Below are positions 16,496-25,100 of a stretch of 64,000 bases of DNA, one piece after another. The notes beneath the pieces were generated by a model that was not told where the DNA came from, made no database searches, and saw only the letters and a list, made by a program, of their open reading frames with translations. Position numbers and translations under genes: made by a program. Origin of the DNA: JBBIPA01 sp963775935 (GTDB lineage Bacteria; Chloroflexota; Dehalococcoidia; GIF9; UBA5629); NCBI GenBank assembly GCA_963775935.1, contig CAVZKR010000006.1, positions 124,001 to 188,000 of the forward strand, in the 5' to 3' direction. Position 1 is the stretch's first letter; every line of letters starts with the position of its first letter.

Positions 16496-17996
16496 GAGTA
16501 ACAACGTAAGCAAAGAAAAAAGAAAAAAGCTGTTAAGGACAGCCAGAGAATACAGGGATAGCCTGCAAAAATTGAATTTGACTGTCTACTTATTGGGAGA
16601 AAAAGTTGATAGCTGGATAGACAATCCCATCATAAAACCCTCTATGAATGCGGTAGCTATGACCTATAAGCTGGCAAACGATCCTAAAACTGAGGATTTG
16701 GCAACTACGAAATCAATGCTTACAGGCAAACCAGTGAACAGGTTTAACTCTCTTTTCATGAGCCCGGATGATATGGTGAACAAGATAAAATTACAGAGAG
16801 TGCTGGGACAAAGGACGGCTTGTTGTTTCCAGAGATGCGTTGGCATGGACGCTATCAATGCTACATTTAGTACTACGTATGAAATTGATGAGAAATATGG
16901 CACCCAGTACCATCAGAGGTTTAGAAAGTGGCTTCAATACATACAGGAGAATGATTTCTGTGTTGCTGGAGCTATGACTGATGTTAAAGGAAACAGGGGT
17001 TTAGCACCAAGCCAGCAGGCAGACCCGGATATGTTTGTTCATGTTGTTGAGAAAAGAGATGATGGGATTATTATTCGAGGGAGCAAAGCAAACATAACAG
17101 GGACAGTAAATTCGCATGAAATGCTGCTGATGCCTACCTTGAGAATGAGAGAGGAGGATAAAGACTATTCAGTATCCTGCGCTATTCCTACTGATGCCAA
17201 AGGAGTAATTCATATCTACGGCAGACAATCCTGCGATACTCGCAAGTTAGAGAAGGGTGATATTGACGTGGGTAACTACAACTTTGGTGGTCATGAGACA
17301 TTAACTATTCTTGACAACGTCTTTGTGCCCTGGGACCATGTGTTTATGTGTGGAGAGTACGATTTCAGCATCATGCTGGTGGAACGCTTTGCCGCTTATC
17401 ATCGACAAAGCTATGGCGGCTGCAAACCTGGCATTGCCGATGTTCTGATTGGAGCCGCGGCATCAATGGCTGATTACAATGGTGTCAGAAAAGCTGCTCA
17501 TATCAGAGAGAAAATCGGGGAAATGATTCATCTTGCCGAAACAATACATGCCTGTGGATTAGCCTGTGCCCACCAGGGATGGAAAACGAAATCGGGTAAC
17601 TACCAGGCTCATGTGCTCCTGGCAAATATTTGCAAGCACAATACCACCAGGTTCCCCTATGAGATCACCAGGCTCGCTGAAGATATAGCCGGCGGACTGT
17701 TAGTAACAACCCCATCTGAGGGTGATTTTAAAAATCCAGAGATAGGAAAATACCTGGACAAATACCTGAAGGGAGATGCTCAATACTCCACGGAAGAACG
17801 CTATCGTATGTTAACGCTCATTCATGCGATGTGTTTCGGTGTGGTAGCTCCCAGCTACCGAACAGAGTCGATGCATGGCGCTGGTTCTCCCCAGGCACAG
17901 AAAATCATGATGGAGCGTGAGACTGATATGGAGACAAAACAAAAGCTTGCGCGTAGCATCGCCGGGATAGATCCCAGAGAAGATGTATTTGAATAG
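16488..17996 (+). CDS. 4-hydroxybutyryl-CoA dehydratase / vinylacetyl-CoA isomerase-type protein (AbfD/HpaB family)
   Basis: A 502-residue flavoprotein of the 4-hydroxyphenylacetate 3-hydroxylase superfamily. It carries all four ligands of the catalytic [4Fe-4S] cluster of Clostridium aminobutyricum AbfD: Cys113 and Cys117 (CFQRC), His305 and Cys312 (HRQSYGGC). Spacings match Cys99/Cys103/His292/Cys299 of AbfD. That favours an oxygen-sensitive radical dehydration of a 4-hydroxyacyl-CoA to an enoyl-CoA over a monooxygenase. ATG 16488 has AAAGGA 7 nt upstream and overlaps the previous gene by 8 nt, implying translational coupling; ATG 16485 is an alternative. The next gene is an iron alcohol dehydrogenase of the 4-hydroxybutyrate dehydrogenase type, matching clostridial 4-hydroxybutyrate loci. 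Confidence 0.87.
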   Translation: MDKSNNVSKEKRKKLLRTAREYRDSLQKLNLTVYLLGEKVDSWIDNPIIKPSMNAVAMTYKLANDPKTEDLATTKSMLTGKPVNRFNSLFMSPDDMVNKIKLQRVLGQRTACCFQRCVGMDAINATFSTTYEIDEKYGTQYHQRFRKWLQYIQENDFCVAGAMTDVKGNRGLAPSQQADPDMFVHVVEKRDDGIIIRGSKANITGTVNSHEMLLMPTLRMREEDKDYSVSCAIPTDAKGVIHIYGRQSCDTRKLEKGDIDVGNYNFGGHETLTILDNVFVPWDHVFMCGEYDFSIMLVERFAAYHRQSYGGCKPGIADVLIGAAASMADYNGVRKAAHIREKIGEMIHLAETIHACGLACAHQGWKTKSGNYQAHVLLANICKHNTTRFPYEITRLAEDIAGGLLVTTPSEGDFKNPEIGKYLDKYLKGDAQYSTEERYRMLTLIHAMCFGVVAPSYRTESMHGAGSPQAQKIMMERETDMETKQKLARSIAGIDPREDVFE

Positions 17997-18018
17997 TCGT
18001 TGAAAGGAGGTAGGTATA

Positions 18019-19212
18019 ATGCCTTACTTTTTTAGTCCGAAAATATTATATGGAAAGGGTATGTTGAAGAGGCTGGGAAGTGAAATAGCAGGTCATGGAA
18101 ATAAAGCAATCATCATTACTGACAAAATTATGGCAAAGACGAGCGACCAGCTTGTCGAGACTATCAAAACTGCCGGGTACGAGGTCAAGATATGGGATGG
18201 CGCCGAGCCAGACCCCTCTGTCGAGGTAGCACAAGCTGCCAACAAGGCACTTATCGCGTTTGAACCACAGTTAGTAGTTGGCTACGGTGGAGGTTCAGCC
18301 ATTGATACAGCAAAAGCGGCATGGGTGCTTTATGAAAACCCCGAGGTAGCTGCTGCTGAAGGAGGCATAGCAGCAGTTAATATTAAAACCAAGTTGAACT
18401 GGCGCAAGAAAGCTCTGTTTATCACCGTCCCTACTACCAGCGGCACCGGTTCAGATGTAACCTGGGCAATTGTGCTTACTGATAACATAAACCACAGAAA
18501 GATAGGATTTGCAAATAATGAAATCGTGCCTGATATTGCACTTTTGGTTCCAGAGTTTACCAGTGGAATGCCCAGGTCATTAACCGCTAGCACTGGAATG
18601 GATGTTCTGGGACATGCCATTGACGGGTATACGGCTCGACAGCAAAATGATTTCAGTGATGGTCTCTGTTTACAAGCGGCGAAGATGACCTTTGAGTGGC
18701 TTCCCAAAGCCTGTGCAGATGGAAATGACCTTGTAGCCAGGGAGAAAATGCAGAACGCAGCCACTATTGCCGGGTTAGGTTTCGGCAACAGCAACACATC
18801 ACTTAGTCATGCATTGGGACATGCACTTGGAGCTACCTTTGGTATACCTCATGGACGAGCCATTGGAATAGCGCTCCCCTATTCTCTGGAATACATTTCC
18901 TCAAATCCTCCTATGCAAGGTGCTCCAGACCCTGTAGAGAGATTAAGTACCATTGCCAGGTTTATAGGAACCAATGCAGGAACTGCACCAGCATCAGTAA
19001 ATAAGCTTATTGTGAAAATCCGAGATTTAGCAAAAGACATCGGTGAGCCACTAAGCTTAAAGGAAGCTGGGATACATGAGAGGCAGATGTTAGAGAAAAT
19101 AGACCTTCTGGTAACCCTAGCCAGTAAGGATGTCAATATGTTCTCCAGTCCGTGTGAATGCAAGGATGAAAAATTGAAGCAGTTATTTAAGAATATGTGG
19201 GAAGGAAAGTAA
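18019..19212 (+). CDS. iron-containing alcohol dehydrogenase (4-hydroxybutyrate dehydrogenase-like)
   Basis: A 397-residue group III alcohol dehydrogenase. The NAD(P)-binding motif GGGSAIDTAK lies at about residues 94-103. The metal site is complete: Asp and His in STGMDVLGHAIDG, and two His in SHALGHALGATFGIPHGRA. It interconverts an aldehyde and an alcohol, plausibly succinate semialdehyde and 4-hydroxybutyrate given the adjacent AbfD-type dehydratase (inference). AAAGGAGG at 18003-18010 gives a strong SD for ATG 18019. It is the last gene of the 19-kb cluster. A 279-bp AT-rich gap without an obvious terminator follows. Confidence 0.88.
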   Translation: MPYFFSPKILYGKGMLKRLGSEIAGHGNKAIIITDKIMAKTSDQLVETIKTAGYEVKIWDGAEPDPSVEVAQAANKALIAFEPQLVVGYGGGSAIDTAKAAWVLYENPEVAAAEGGIAAVNIKTKLNWRKKALFITVPTTSGTGSDVTWAIVLTDNINHRKIGFANNEIVPDIALLVPEFTSGMPRSLTASTGMDVLGHAIDGYTARQQNDFSDGLCLQAAKMTFEWLPKACADGNDLVAREKMQNAATIAGLGFGNSNTSLSHALGHALGATFGIPHGRAIGIALPYSLEYISSNPPMQGAPDPVERLSTIARFIGTNAGTAPASVNKLIVKIRDLAKDIGEPLSLKEAGIHERQMLEKIDLLVTLASKDVNMFSSPCECKDEKLKQLFKNMWEGK

Positions 19213-19491
19213 TCTATTTACACCCTGTTACTGAAAGAAAAAGGCTTTATAACTATATTAAATCCAATATAAGTTAATGATAAGAAGTATCAAAATAAAC
19301 ATTCTAGTAAATATATGCCTCAAAAATCCAAATTTCCTGGGCTAGTATTCTGGTTCTACCGAAAATATTATACTTGATAATCTGCAAGATTCTTCGGTTG
19401 AAATTAGTAATGTAAGGGATTGGGCATATGAGGTATTCTATTACATCATATTGAGGAGTACATTTATTAAAGAGGCGAGTCGATTATGGAC

Positions 19492-20273
19492 TTATAACCA
19501 CTCTGCCCTTGTGGCTGATGCGATAATACTGCAAATACAAAGTCCAGCGAAGACGATGAAAGCTATGCGAATGCTTTGCATGAAAGATGCGTAGTATTCA
19601 GGTGTAATTGCCGCGTTGCCAATATAGAGTGAAAACAAGAGTATAATAACGCTCATACTGAATGTTATGCCGATATTTCTGGTTGTGGCTTGTATTGCCG
19701 AGGCAACTCCATAATGCTTTCTCTCTACGGAGCTCATTATAGCGTTGGTATTCGGAGATGTAAAAAAGGCATATCCCAAACCGAGTAAAACGAGAGCAAT
19801 TATAATGTTTATCAGTCCTTGATTCTCGGTGGCATGGAACAGCAATAAAATCCCGATGAGCACTACCACGATTGCAATCGACACATTTACTCGTGGTTGT
19901 ATTCTATCAGAGATTCTGCCGGCTATCGGCGAAGAAATGGCCATGATAGCCGGAGTGATTAACAGGATAAATCCTGCCTCCTGGGAACTAAATCCTTTTA
20001 TATATTGTAGGTAGAGGCTCATAATAAATGTTATGGCAAATGTGGCTGTATAGAAGAGAAAATGGGCAAAGCTGCTGAATGCAAACAGGCGATTTCTGGT
20101 GATGAGGCTAATATTGAATATAGGACTTTGACCTTTAATTCCCATGGAATAAATAATATTGCTGCTACGACACCAATTACGATTATCAATATACCCGATT
20201 GGTTTGGCAGTAATGGAAAACCATAGAGGAGACAAAACAACATTATTGATAGTAATATTGAACCGATAATATC
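19492..20273 (-). pseudogene. MFS drug exporter (DHA2 type), 5'-truncated and frameshifted
   Basis: On the minus strand, 20273 to about 20145 encodes DIIGSILLSIMLFCLLYGF and the following segment. A one-base shift near 20135-20148 moves the frame to SPIFNISLITRNRLFAF and onward to TAA at 19492. Both parts align in order with the second half of the intact MFS transporter at 22204-23589 (for example FYLQYIKGFSPQEAG against LYLQYIKGFSSQEAG). The first half, about 200 residues with the first transmembrane segments, is missing, and homology stops abruptly near 20274. This is a broken gene. The other half was not seen in the window. Confidence 0.8.
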
Positions 20274-20276
20274 AGC

Positions 20277-20879
20277 ATGGAGGAAGGAGCGCTCTTGGAG
20301 CCGGTTTCTGTAGCTTTGCATGGGATTGATCGGACGGAGATCCATCCGGGAAATTTCGTATTTATATCCGGGGCTGGACCAATAGGGATCCTTATGCTGG
20401 AATTGGCTAGATTATCCGGTGCTGCCAAGATTATGGTCTCGGACCCGGTAGCCATTAAAAGGAAGTTGGCACAGGATCTCGGCGCTGATATAACCATCAA
20501 TACTTTACAAGAAGATGTGGAACAAGCCAGTAATCGATTCACTAGTGGAAAAGGCTTTGATGTGGTGTTGGAAGCCAGCGGCAACCTGAAAGCTGTTAAG
20601 CAATCGTTATCTTTAGCTGGAAAGGGCGGCACTGTAGTCTGGGCGGCATCATATCCTTTTGAGGCTGAAGTAGCCATCAATCCTTTTTTTATGTTTGTTA
20701 AAGAACTGACGGTTCGGTCTGTTTTATTGTCTCCTTATTCATTCCCCAGAGCATTAAACATCTTGCCTAAGCTTAACCTGCGACCACTTATCTCCAATAT
20801 TATTCTACTTCAACACATTGATAAAGCTTTTGCTCTCCACAAACAAGGTGACCAGATCAAAATATTAATTAAACCGTAA
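20277..20879 (+). pseudogene. zinc-type alcohol/sorbitol dehydrogenase, 5'-truncated
   Basis: An open frame of 200 codons holds only the NAD-binding and C-terminal part of a medium-chain dehydrogenase. It starts at EEGALLEPVSVALHGI, continues with FISGAGPIGILMLELARLSG and ends with INPFFMFVKELTVRSVLLSP. About 140 N-terminal residues with the GroES-like domain and the catalytic Zn ligands are absent. The first homologous codon lies within a few bases of where the oppositely oriented MFS fragment begins, so both genes were cut by the same rearrangement. No SD lies upstream of ATG 20277. The remaining domain cannot catalyse the usual reaction. Confidence 0.8.
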
Positions 20880-20908
20880 CTCATTAAAAATATAGAATGG
20901 AGGTTAAA

Positions 20909-21889
20909 ATGAATATTCTTGTCATCGGAGGCAGCGGCCTTTTCGGCCGCAAGACAGTATTTCATCTTCTTCAAGACGCAGAAATAGCGAATGTGGTTTC
21001 TATGGATATAACTCCCCCTAAAGAATGGTTTATGAAGTCAATTGAAAAGTATGTTTCGAAATTTCATTATATCCGTGGCGATGTCTCACAAATGGAAGAT
21101 ATTTTAAATGTTATGAAATCATTTTCGATTAACAAAGTAGTGAATTGGGCATTTTTACTGGGAGACGCGGTTAATATTAGCCCAAGGACTACCGTCAAGG
21201 TTAACGTCTTAGGTATGAGTAATACTTTTGAAGCAGCCAGAATAATGGGATTATCACGCGTTATTTATGCCAGTTCCGAGACTGTCTACGGTACCCAGGA
21301 TGATTATGGAGATATAGAAGTAACCGAAGATGATCGCCTTTACCCCAGTCATTCCTATGCCTTATGCAAACGCTTTGCGGAACTTCAAGCTGACCTCTAC
21401 ACTCAACTCTATGGAATGAATTTCACTGGTCTGCGTCCGACCATCGGTTACGGTCACAGCGGTCAGGCACCTACAATTGTGAAATGGTTTTCCGATATAG
21501 TCTCCTTACCCGCTTTAGGCAAACCAGCCTCGTTTGAAATTGATGGTAGAGCCTTATTTTCTCTGGTCTATGCGGACGACCTGGCTAGATTCACTGCAAC
21601 TCTTTTAAAAGCTCCATCCTCCCCACATCCCGTATATAATATCGGCGGACCTCCCTGCAGCCTTATCGATGTTGCCGTGCAAGTTCGTCGGTATCTCCCG
21701 GACGCCAAAATCGAATTTGGTAAGCAGCCCATGGTAGGGCAAGGGAAAGGCGCTCAGCTTCCCTGGAAAGTCAGCTGTGCCAGAGCAAAAGAGGATTTCG
21801 GATTTACTTTGATGCCATTAGAAAAAGCTGTTCTAATGCATATTAATGACGCCAGGCTGGAAGCAGGTTTAAAGCCGATAATCGGCTAG
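20909..21889 (+). CDS. NAD-dependent epimerase/dehydratase (extended SDR)
   Basis: A 326-residue extended short-chain dehydrogenase. The Rossmann motif GGSGLFG lies at residues 7-13. The active-site Ser/Tyr/Lys set is YASSETVYG and SYALCK (YxxxK), typical of nucleotide-sugar epimerases and dehydratases. GGAGG at 20899-20903 places the start at ATG 20909 rather than 20897. It follows the truncated zinc dehydrogenase by 30 bp and may once have shared an operon with it. The substrate cannot be read from the sequence; relatives in anaerobes act on UDP-sugars or on CoA/aldehyde intermediates. Confidence 0.8.
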   Translation: MNILVIGGSGLFGRKTVFHLLQDAEIANVVSMDITPPKEWFMKSIEKYVSKFHYIRGDVSQMEDILNVMKSFSINKVVNWAFLLGDAVNISPRTTVKVNVLGMSNTFEAARIMGLSRVIYASSETVYGTQDDYGDIEVTEDDRLYPSHSYALCKRFAELQADLYTQLYGMNFTGLRPTIGYGHSGQAPTIVKWFSDIVSLPALGKPASFEIDGRALFSLVYADDLARFTATLLKAPSSPHPVYNIGGPPCSLIDVAVQVRRYLPDAKIEFGKQPMVGQGKGAQLPWKVSCARAKEDFGFTLMPLEKAVLMHINDARLEAGLKPIIG

Positions 21890-22203
21890 ACACTGGCAGA
21901 TAAACAATAGGTGCCAGGTTCATAGACTAGCGCCACTTGTTTCTTAAGATAAGATTAGAATTAACTAAGCGACAGCACGGTTCTTACAGGCAGCATAGGT
22001 ATTGTTAAACATTTTCTCGATTCATGTTTTCTACCGTCAGCCTCCAGAGACTAAGGTCAAGGCAGGACGTGGGCATTCTAAACAGTTCCATAATATGACC
22101 TGCTTCCCGAAAATAAGTCCAGTATTAATGTTAGACTGGAGATCAAGTAAGCTTCCATAAGTGGTTATTTTCATTTATACTTGATCAAAAATGTATAAGC
22201 AAG
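21890..22203 (+). other. intergenic region, two weak hairpins
   Basis: No gene is recognised in these 314 bp. CTGGCA at 21893-21898 can pair with TGCCAG at 21912-21917 just after the epimerase stop, without a T-run. TCCAGT at 22118-22123 can pair with ACTGGA at 22135-22140 upstream of the MFS gene. Neither is convincing as a terminator or operator. Confidence 0.4.
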
Positions 22204-23589
22204 ATGAAACGCACAGCTGAAAATACAAATAAAAATATTACGCTGCTAATAGTCTGTTTAGTTAGTTTCACCACCGCCCTATTGAACCCGTGTGTGAATA
22301 TAGCTTTACCTTCAATAGGAAGAGAGCTTGGCATACCGGCGGTAACACTAGGGTGGGTTAACAACGCATGGGTATTAGCGGTTGCCGCATTCTTGGTTCC
22401 GGCCGGGCGTTTAGCAGATATCTATGGCAGGAGAAAGCTATTTTTCTTCGGGATGGTGCTCTTTGCCGTATCTTCTTTTTTATGTGCTCTTGCCTATTCC
22501 AGTACTATAATTATCTCATTTCGAATAATTCAGGGGATCGCCTGTGGTATGACGATTAGCTCATCAGTACCCATTTTAACCTCTGCTTTCCCTGTAGAGG
22601 AAAGAGGGAGAGTTCTCGGCATATTTGTAGCAGCAGTGTATTTAGGGCTTTCTGTTGGGCCATTTTTGGGCGGCATTTTTACACAGAACTTTGGCTGGGA
22701 GAGTATTTTCTTTTTCAATGCGGGTCTCGGCCTGCTGGTAATTTTTCTAATGTTCTGGAAATTGAAAGGAGACCAGAGTGAGTGCAGGGCGGAAAAATTC
22801 GATCTTATAGGCTCAATTGCTTACATCCTTTTCCTTCTGCTGATATTGTATGGTTTCGCAGTTTTACCATCTATGACCGGAGTAGTCCCTTTGGTGCTGG
22901 GAATTCCCATTGCATTGTGGTTTATTTGGTGGGAATCCAAACAACATAATCCTCTTCTTGATTTAAGTCTTTTTAGGAAGAACTCAGTCTTTGTTTTCTC
23001 AAATCTGGCCACTCTAATTAACTATAGTGCTACCACCGCCATAATATTTCTTCTAAGTTTTTACCTGCAATATATTAAGGGGTTCTCACCGCAGGAGGCT
23101 GGCTTGATTTTACTAATTGAGCCAGCAGTCATGACCCTGTTTTCTCCATTTGTTGGAAGGTTTTCCGACCGGGTAAAACCACAACTATTAGCTTCGATAG
23201 GAATGTCCCTGAACCTGGTATCATTGGTACTACTCGCCTTTTTAAGCAATGATACCAGCCTGGGATTTATTGGAGTTAGTTTAGCTATTTTCGGCATGGG
23301 TATGGGTTTTTTTGTCTCTCCTAATACCAGTGCCGTTGTTGGCTCTGTGGACAAGAAGGTTTTAGGAACCGCATCAGGAGTGCAGGCCACGTCCAGGTAT
23401 ATTGGCATGGCGCTGAGCATGGCAATAGTGATGATTTCTTTCTCAATTTACTTCGGTAGCGCCCAAATAACTCCTGAATATTATCCATCTTTCTTGGCAA
23501 GCCTGCCAGTAATGTTTATAATCTTTGCCGTTTTTTGCTTCGGTGGTATATTTGCCCAGCTCAGAGGTGCTAAGACAACGAGAAAATAA
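22204..23589 (+). CDS. MFS multidrug exporter, DHA2 (14-TM) type
   Basis: A 461-residue integral membrane protein of the major facilitator superfamily with about 14 hydrophobic segments. Motif A is seen as GRLADIYGRRKLF after the second helix, and motif C-like PVEERGRVLGIFVAAVYLGL follows, as in DHA2 drug:proton antiporters (EmrB/QacA group). It opens with a short basic N terminus (KRTAENTNKN). A related but truncated copy lies at 19492-20273 on the other strand, so the family was duplicated locally and one copy decayed. It probably exports a toxic organic compound. No clear SD is seen before ATG 22204. Confidence 0.85.
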   Translation: MKRTAENTNKNITLLIVCLVSFTTALLNPCVNIALPSIGRELGIPAVTLGWVNNAWVLAVAAFLVPAGRLADIYGRRKLFFFGMVLFAVSSFLCALAYSSTIIISFRIIQGIACGMTISSSVPILTSAFPVEERGRVLGIFVAAVYLGLSVGPFLGGIFTQNFGWESIFFFNAGLGLLVIFLMFWKLKGDQSECRAEKFDLIGSIAYILFLLLILYGFAVLPSMTGVVPLVLGIPIALWFIWWESKQHNPLLDLSLFRKNSVFVFSNLATLINYSATTAIIFLLSFYLQYIKGFSPQEAGLILLIEPAVMTLFSPFVGRFSDRVKPQLLASIGMSLNLVSLVLLAFLSNDTSLGFIGVSLAIFGMGMGFFVSPNTSAVVGSVDKKVLGTASGVQATSRYIGMALSMAIVMISFSIYFGSAQITPEYYPSFLASLPVMFIIFAVFCFGGIFAQLRGAKTTRK

Positions 23590-23602
23590 AAGAGCTTCAA
23601 TA

Positions 23603-23647
23603 CGGGAATACCCGCAAATACCACGGCGATGGAATCGCCTATTTATT
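23603..23647. terminator. candidate bidirectional terminator between convergent genes
   Basis: Two short GC hairpins sit between the MFS stop and the dehalogenase-like stop: CGGG/CCCG at 23603-23614 and GGCGAT/ATCGCC at 23625-23639. The second is followed by TATTTATT. The position between converging genes supports termination on both strands, but the T-tract is imperfect. Confidence 0.45.
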
Positions 23648-24794
23648 CGACAGGCATTTTAGTATCGAACCACCACTTTCGAGCAGGATGTTCTTTCCGG
23701 TGGTCTTTTAAGAAGCTATCAGCTTTGATTGCCACCAACCTAGCTATTAATGACCTTTCAATAGCATTGCGCACAAGGTTATGGTTCCAGGAGTTTGGCC
23801 GTGTCCAAGGACAAATTTTGACACATGTATTGCAGCCATGCCCTTTATTGTTACAAATGAAGAATTGACCGCAACTATCAGCATCCAGTTTCCAAGTATA
23901 GTATCCATTATACATTGTCTTGTCTCCTGTGGGGATAGCTTTGCTTGGACACATTTCAGCACATAATTCACAGCGCTTACAGAAATCCTGTAGATTAAAG
24001 TCGATAGGTTTATCATCGATTAAGGGTAAATCTGTGAGAACTGCAGCCGCTTTATAGCCTAAACCTAAAAAGGGATTGAGGATTATTCCAGCACGGCTAA
24101 CTTCTCCAATTCCTGACCAAAGCAGTAACGGTGGTATTAAAACATCGTAGCTTTGCGCAGCTGGAAGATTGGGTTTGCTAGACATATGCTCGGCCACTGC
24201 AGAATATCCTAATCGGCGTATATAGTTAGCCATTGTCTGGCTTATCAAAGCCAGATGCTGGTACGGCACATAACTTAATGGTCCTCCTGACCAGTCACGT
24301 CCGTTGGATGCATACATAGTGTAGTAGTCCTTGCGCTTCACAATCATAATTGCATGCTTATAATTTAAATTTATTGGTTCACCCAGCGAATTCATACTAT
24401 AGTAAGCAGTTGCAGGTACTTGGCCAATACCTACGATATCAGCCTGTAAATAATATCCCAATTGTCTTATATGGTGAGTCAGTAAACCAGGATTATCTGT
24501 TATCTCAGCTTTAACAGGATTAATATTATTTTGAATAGTCTTGCCAAGATGCGCCGTAAGTTCATTCAATGTAGTGGTTATAGGATCTTTAGCGGTGATG
24601 CTTAAAAACCGTTTCTGTACTTTTGGGCCATAAAGACCACGAGCAGCTTTTCCAAAGGGGCTTTCACCTGGATTTATCCGTTTAACCTGATCGGTGATAC
24701 TATTTGTAGGCCTGTCAACCCTTTTCAAAAGATGTGTAGGGAATCGATCTAAGTTGCTTTCTTTTGAAAGTAATACATTATCAGTTCCTTCCAT
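23643..24794 (-). CDS. reductive dehalogenase homologue (RdhA) without Tat signal
   Basis: A 383-residue corrinoid/Fe-S protein of the reductive dehalogenase family. The cobalamin-binding core shows YIRRLGYSAVAEHM (about 191-204), GIGEVSRAGIILNPFLGLGY (about 228-247) and AVLTDLPL. Two C-terminal [4Fe-4S] motifs follow: C272, C275, C278, C282-P and C314, C321, C324, C328-P. Respiratory RdhA proteins begin with a twin-arginine signal and are paired with a small RdhB membrane anchor. Neither is present: the protein starts at MEGTDNVLL. It is therefore probably cytoplasmic. ATG 24794 is chosen because AGAAGG lies 6 nt upstream. QueG was considered, but the LTDLPL and RLGY signatures favour RdhA. 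Confidence 0.83.
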   Translation of the reverse strand: MEGTDNVLLSKESNLDRFPTHLLKRVDRPTNSITDQVKRINPGESPFGKAARGLYGPKVQKRFLSITAKDPITTTLNELTAHLGKTIQNNINPVKAEITDNPGLLTHHIRQLGYYLQADIVGIGQVPATAYYSMNSLGEPINLNYKHAIMIVKRKDYYTMYASNGRDWSGGPLSYVPYQHLALISQTMANYIRRLGYSAVAEHMSSKPNLPAAQSYDVLIPPLLLWSGIGEVSRAGIILNPFLGLGYKAAAVLTDLPLIDDKPIDFNLQDFCKRCELCAEMCPSKAIPTGDKTMYNGYYTWKLDADSCGQFFICNNKGHGCNTCVKICPWTRPNSWNHNLVRNAIERSLIARLVAIKADSFLKDHRKEHPARKWWFDTKMPVE

Positions 24795-25100
24795 TTTCAC
24801 CTTCTTACTAAATTATTTACATTAATTGGTTAAGTTGTTGACAATAGTCTGAAATATGCTAGAACGTTTCTCCAAAAATTTACAATAAACCTCAAACTAA
24901 TTTACGTGAGTTACTGAAGTAGAATCTGCTTCTGAATTTTGGCTTAGTAGTTGGCTAGACTGATATAGAATATATAGACATTCATTTTAAGGTTTTCCAT
25001 GGCCTGTAGAATTAAGTTGAGCAATAGTATAACTATTGAGGGCAAGTCACTGTGGGAAATAAAAAAGTAGGCGTAACCCATCTTAGGACAGCCTTTATTA
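24795..25100. other. intergenic region
   Basis: These 306 bp are AT-rich and lie upstream of the dehalogenase homologue and downstream of hyuB on the minus strand. Apart from the SD of the former (reverse complement of 24801-24806), no gene, strong promoter or terminator is seen. Confidence 0.4.

Noticed and set aside
15875..16513. Antisense open frame of 212 codons opposite the second Mo enzyme
   Set aside because: It is long, but its composition is that of reversed conserved coding DNA, with no domain, and a similar shadow lies opposite the first copy.
16488..17996. 4-hydroxyphenylacetate 3-monooxygenase (HpaB)
   Set aside because: The presence of all four cluster ligands with AbfD spacing and the anaerobic context favour the dehydratase.
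23643..24794. Epoxyqueuosine reductase (QueG)
   Set aside because: Fe-S layout is similar, but the LTDLPL, RLGYSAV and GIGEVSRAGI blocks are those of reductive dehalogenases.
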